A stretch of 23,164 nt of DNA from JAEZVV01 sp036652035 (GTDB lineage Bacteria > Pseudomonadota > Gammaproteobacteria > Burkholderiales > Burkholderiaceae_F): assembly GCA_036652035.1 (NCBI GenBank), contig JAVVWR010000051.1, forward strand, positions 1 through 23,164, written 5' to 3'. The notes under the pieces are model-generated. The model worked only from the letters and a program-made list of their open reading frames with translations. It was not told where the DNA came from and ran no database searches. This document shows positions 20,982 through 23,164 of the stretch, piece by piece. The position numbers were made by a program, and so were the translations under genes. Position 1 is the stretch's first letter. Every line of letters begins with the position of its first letter.

Positions 20982-22322
20982 ATGAACTTCACGATCGCCC
21001 CCGCCATCCGCCGCCAGTTCGTTGAACTCGCCATTCCAACCATTCTCTCGGGTTGGATCTACACGATCTACACCCTGGTCGATGGCATCTTCATCGGTCG
21101 CTACATCGGCGAGCAGGCGCTCGCCGCGCTCAACCTGATCGTGCCGCTGATGTATTTGCCCTATGCCGTCAGCCTGATGGTGGGCGTGGGCGCCGCCACC
21201 CTGATGGCCAAGCTGGTCGGCGCCGGCCAGGTCGAGGCCGCGCGCCGCGTCATGACCCAGGCGCTGTGGGGGCTGTGCGCTGTGAGCGCAAGCATGAGCG
21301 CGCTGGTGCTCACCAACCTCGAGGCGGTGTTGGCGCTGACCGGAGCCGAAGGGGAACTGGCCAAGCTCGCCGGCGAGTATCTGCGCGGCTACGCCGGCTT
21401 CATCCTGTTTGCCAACGCGCTCTATGCGCTCGAACTCTTCCTGCGGGTCGAGGGCGCGGCTGCGGCCCGCTTCGGCATGTGGGCCATGCTCGCGGGCGGC
21501 ATTTTGAACATCGGACTCGATTACTGGTGGATCGTGATCGAAGACGCGGGCATGGGCGCCGCCGCGCTGACCTCAGGAGTGAGCCTGATGGTCTCGAGCT
21601 TGGCGATGCTGGCCTATCTGCTGTGGCGCACCCGCACGATCCGTCCCATCGCCAAGGCGTGGGTGGGCACCCTCTACCTTGGCCGCGTGGCCTATAACGG
21701 CGCTTCCGAGTTTCTGGCAGCGGTCGCCCCGGCGGTGACGGTGCTGGCCTTCAATCACGCGGTGTTGGCGAACTTTGGCGCCTCGGGCCTGGCCGCCTAC
21801 GCCGTGCTCGAATACATGACGCTCGCCGCCACCGTGACCATGGTCGGTCTGGTCCAGAGCATGCAGCCGATGATCAGCTTTTATCGCGGCGCGCAGCGCT
21901 GGGATGCCATGCGCCAGACCTTTGTCCTGGGCGCAGCCGCGGTCCTGGCTTTCTCGGCGGCGGTGGCGGGCTTGATGGTGCTGGGCTCGGCCCAACTCAC
22001 CCAGCTCTTCCTGCCGGCGAGCGATCAGGCGGCGACCCTGATCGCCCAGGCCGTGCCGTGGTACGCGCTGGCGTTTCTGCCCGCTGCGATCAATCTTGCC
22101 GTCGCCGGCGGCCTGACCGCAATCGAGCAGGCCGGCCCATCGGCCCTGATCGCCGTGCTGCGCAGCTGGCTTTTGCTCCTGGGCTTTCTTTGGTTGCTCG
22201 ACCGGCTGGCGGGCGGCTCGGCGATCTGGTTCGCGCTGCTGCTGACCGAGGCCGTCACCCTGGCGATCAGCCTGGCCTTGCTGCAAAAGCACCCGCTGCA
22301 CCGCACGGCGGCCACCCGCTAA
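20982..22322 (+). CDS. MATE-family multidrug/metabolite efflux transporter
   Basis: A 446-residue inner-membrane antiporter with about twelve hydrophobic segments in two similar halves. The N-terminus ELAIPTILSGWIYTIYTLVDGIFIGRYIGEQALAALNLIVPL is the MatE family opening. NIGLDYWWIVIEDAGMGAAALT in the first half and GLVQSMQPMISFYRGAQ in the second are also characteristic. MATE pumps export cationic drugs or metabolites using Na+ or H+. The start at 20982 (MNFTIAP) was chosen because the family begins close to the first helix; the frame is open 28 codons upstream into the control region. It is divergent from the LysR gene and probably controlled by it. Substrate unknown. Confidence 0.92.
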   Translation: MNFTIAPAIRRQFVELAIPTILSGWIYTIYTLVDGIFIGRYIGEQALAALNLIVPLMYLPYAVSLMVGVGAATLMAKLVGAGQVEAARRVMTQALWGLCAVSASMSALVLTNLEAVLALTGAEGELAKLAGEYLRGYAGFILFANALYALELFLRVEGAAAARFGMWAMLAGGILNIGLDYWWIVIEDAGMGAAALTSGVSLMVSSLAMLAYLLWRTRTIRPIAKAWVGTLYLGRVAYNGASEFLAAVAPAVTVLAFNHAVLANFGASGLAAYAVLEYMTLAATVTMVGLVQSMQPMISFYRGAQRWDAMRQTFVLGAAAVLAFSAAVAGLMVLGSAQLTQLFLPASDQAATLIAQAVPWYALAFLPAAINLAVAGGLTAIEQAGPSALIAVLRSWLLLLGFLWLLDRLAGGSAIWFALLLTEAVTLAISLALLQKHPLHRTAATR

Positions 22323-22339
22323 AAGCACGGCCCCATGTC

Positions 22340-22377
22340 AAACGGCCTCCCGAGCATTCGCCGGGAGGCCGTTTTTT
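22340..22377 (+). terminator. Terminator of the MATE gene
   Basis: A 10-bp stem CGGCCTCCCG / CGGGAGGCCG (22343-22352 with 22362-22371, 9-nt loop), extended by AAA/TTT, is followed by six T residues. It begins 18 bases after the MATE stop codon. Confidence 0.88.
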
Positions 22378-22378
22378 C

Positions 22379-22408
22379 TCGCTTTTCCTCGTTTTTCCTC
22401 GCTTTTCC
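22379..22408. repeat. Three tandem copies of a 10-bp pyrimidine-rich unit
   Basis: The unit TCGCTTTTCC occurs three times in a row with one C-to-T change in the middle copy, directly after the MATE terminator T-run and 22 bp before the stop of the convergent small membrane protein gene. The period equals about one helical turn. Likely a slippage product; no function is implied. Confidence 0.6.
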
Positions 22409-22429
22409 TGATCGCCCTGCGTTGCCGGC

Positions 22430-22903
22430 TCAGCGCGTGACCGGAGCCGGTGGCAGCGGCGCGGCGGGCGCGGGCGGCAGGCTGCCCTCAACCGTTCCCG
22501 GCACCGGCCCGCGCGGACCGGTTGGCACCGTCAGACCGGGCCCAAGCGGAATCTCGGGAATGACGGTGACCCGGTTGACCCAGAAGCGGGTGTCACCAAA
22601 ACACGAGCCCGGCAGGCCGACTTTTTCTTCGTAGTGAAGCTGGACCCGCTTGCCGACTTCACGCTCGATCTCGGCGACCACCTTCGGGTCCCACACCGTA
22701 AATTGGAATTTCTCGGGCGTTGATCCGGGCAAGGAAACCATCGCCAGCTCGCCCTCCCAGGTCTTGCAGATCCAGCCCTTGCGCGAGAACTTCTGGATCC
22801 AGCCGGCGCGATCGCCCTCGGAGTAGCTCCACGACACCATCGCGAACAAGTAGAGCGCGATCAGAGCCAGAACGGCAATCGCGGCGGAGATGACTTTGCC
22901 CAT
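22430..22903 (-). CDS. Small single-pass membrane protein of unknown function
   Basis: A 157-residue protein with one N-terminal hydrophobic segment (about residues 4-25, VISAAIAVLALIALYLFAM), probably an uncleaved anchor. A compact domain follows with conserved-looking stretches WSYSEGDRAGWIQKFSRKGW, ICKTWEGELAMVSLPG and LHYEEKVGLPGSCFGDTRFWVNRV, the last including a cysteine. The final 30 residues are Pro/Gly-rich. Similar small proteins in betaproteobacteria and xanthomonads are, as I recall, sometimes labelled 6-phosphogluconate dehydrogenase, which this sequence does not support (no Rossmann fold). The start at 22903 follows AGGAA and gives a membrane anchor; the longer frame to 23008 runs into tusA. 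It lies 10 bp after tusA and is probably cotranscribed with it. Confidence 0.75.
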   Translation of the reverse strand: MGKVISAAIAVLALIALYLFAMVSWSYSEGDRAGWIQKFSRKGWICKTWEGELAMVSLPGSTPEKFQFTVWDPKVVAEIEREVGKRVQLHYEEKVGLPGSCFGDTRFWVNRVTVIPEIPLGPGLTVPTGPRGPVPGTVEGSLPPAPAAPLPPAPVTR

Positions 22904-22913
22904 CGGAATTCCT

Positions 22914-23150
22914 TCAGCGGCGCTTGAGGTAGTGAACGAATTCTTTGGCGGCCGTCTCCTGCGCCAGCAATTCATTGCCGGTCTGCTTGGCAAACGCCTG
23001 GAAGTCACGGGTCGAACCCGGGTCGGTGGCCAGCACCTTCAGCACCTGGCCGCTGGCGAGTTCAGCCAGCGCCTTCTTGGCCCGCAGGATGGGCAGCGGG
23101 CAGGACAAGCCGCGGGTGTCGATTTCCTTGTCAGCCACGATCTCAGACAT
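22914..23150 (-). CDS. tusA: TusA-family sulfur carrier protein
   Basis: A 78-residue protein of the SirA/TusA/YedF fold. The defining motif CPLP lies at 17-20 in DTRGLSCPLPILRAKKAL, and C17 would carry the persulfide. Then come GQVLKVLATDPGSTRDFQAFAKQTGNELL and a short C-terminal strand. Full TusA is about 80 residues, so it is complete. Such proteins pass sulfur for tRNA 2-thiouridine, molybdenum cofactor or sulfur oxidation; which of these applies here is not clear because no Tus, Dsr or Moa partner is in view. AGGTG precedes the ATG at 23150. It is the first gene of a two-gene unit with the small membrane protein; anything further upstream is beyond the window. Confidence 0.88.
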   Translation of the reverse strand: MSEIVADKEIDTRGLSCPLPILRAKKALAELASGQVLKVLATDPGSTRDFQAFAKQTGNELLAQETAAKEFVHYLKRR

Positions 23151-23164
23151 CGGGGCACCTCACT

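Overview
The window looks like chromosomal DNA of a GC-rich betaproteobacterium, probably Burkholderiales or a neighbouring order. This rests on codon use, on a pepA - holC - short Pro/Ala-rich ORF - valS neighbourhood, and on the family types present. It is inference from gene content, not a database match. The content is mostly housekeeping with a few accessory modules. I see no prophage, transposase, CRISPR array or plasmid function.

Layout. Positions 1-353 hold no gene I can support. A tRNA-Ala(CGC) gene with its own promoter and terminator lies at 354-548 on the minus strand. From 4618 down to 741 (minus strand) is a compact five-gene group: a CysB-like LysR regulator, a GTG-started VOC protein, a ketopantoate-reductase-family enzyme, a small YycE-like VOC protein and a 3-hydroxyisobutyrate/tartronate-semialdehyde dehydrogenase-family enzyme. 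The four downstream genes overlap or nearly touch, and a 20-bp dyad sits between the regulator and the first enzyme gene. On the plus strand, nrdJ (class II, B12-dependent ribonucleotide reductase, 4863-7718) follows a leader with two NrdR-box-like sites and a strong hairpin next to its ribosome binding site. It converges on an AraC-family regulator. Next, still on minus, is a FabH-type ketoacyl synthase with a C-terminal extension.

At 10106-11314 is an alx/terC-type membrane protein gene headed by a yybP-ykoY (Mn2+) riboswitch, a coherent manganese-homeostasis unit. pepA, holC and a 179-residue protein of unknown function follow on plus, ending in a 15-bp perfect hairpin terminator. A reverse-oriented gene for a large lipoprotein zinc metalloprotease lies between this block and valS. 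After valS comes a divergent LysR / MATE-efflux pair with palindromes in the shared control region. The last unit is a minus-strand pair, a TusA-type sulfur carrier followed by a small single-pass membrane protein.

Several starts have been moved inward from the longest open frame: 1625, 3029, 9994, 10349, 11510, 16885, 20868, 20982 and 22903. The reasons are family N-termini, Shine-Dalgarno positions or signal sequences. No obviously new system is visible. The least explained parts are the CysB-like/VOC/dehydrogenase cluster, the nrdJ leader, the unknown protein between holC and valS, and the small membrane protein beside tusA.
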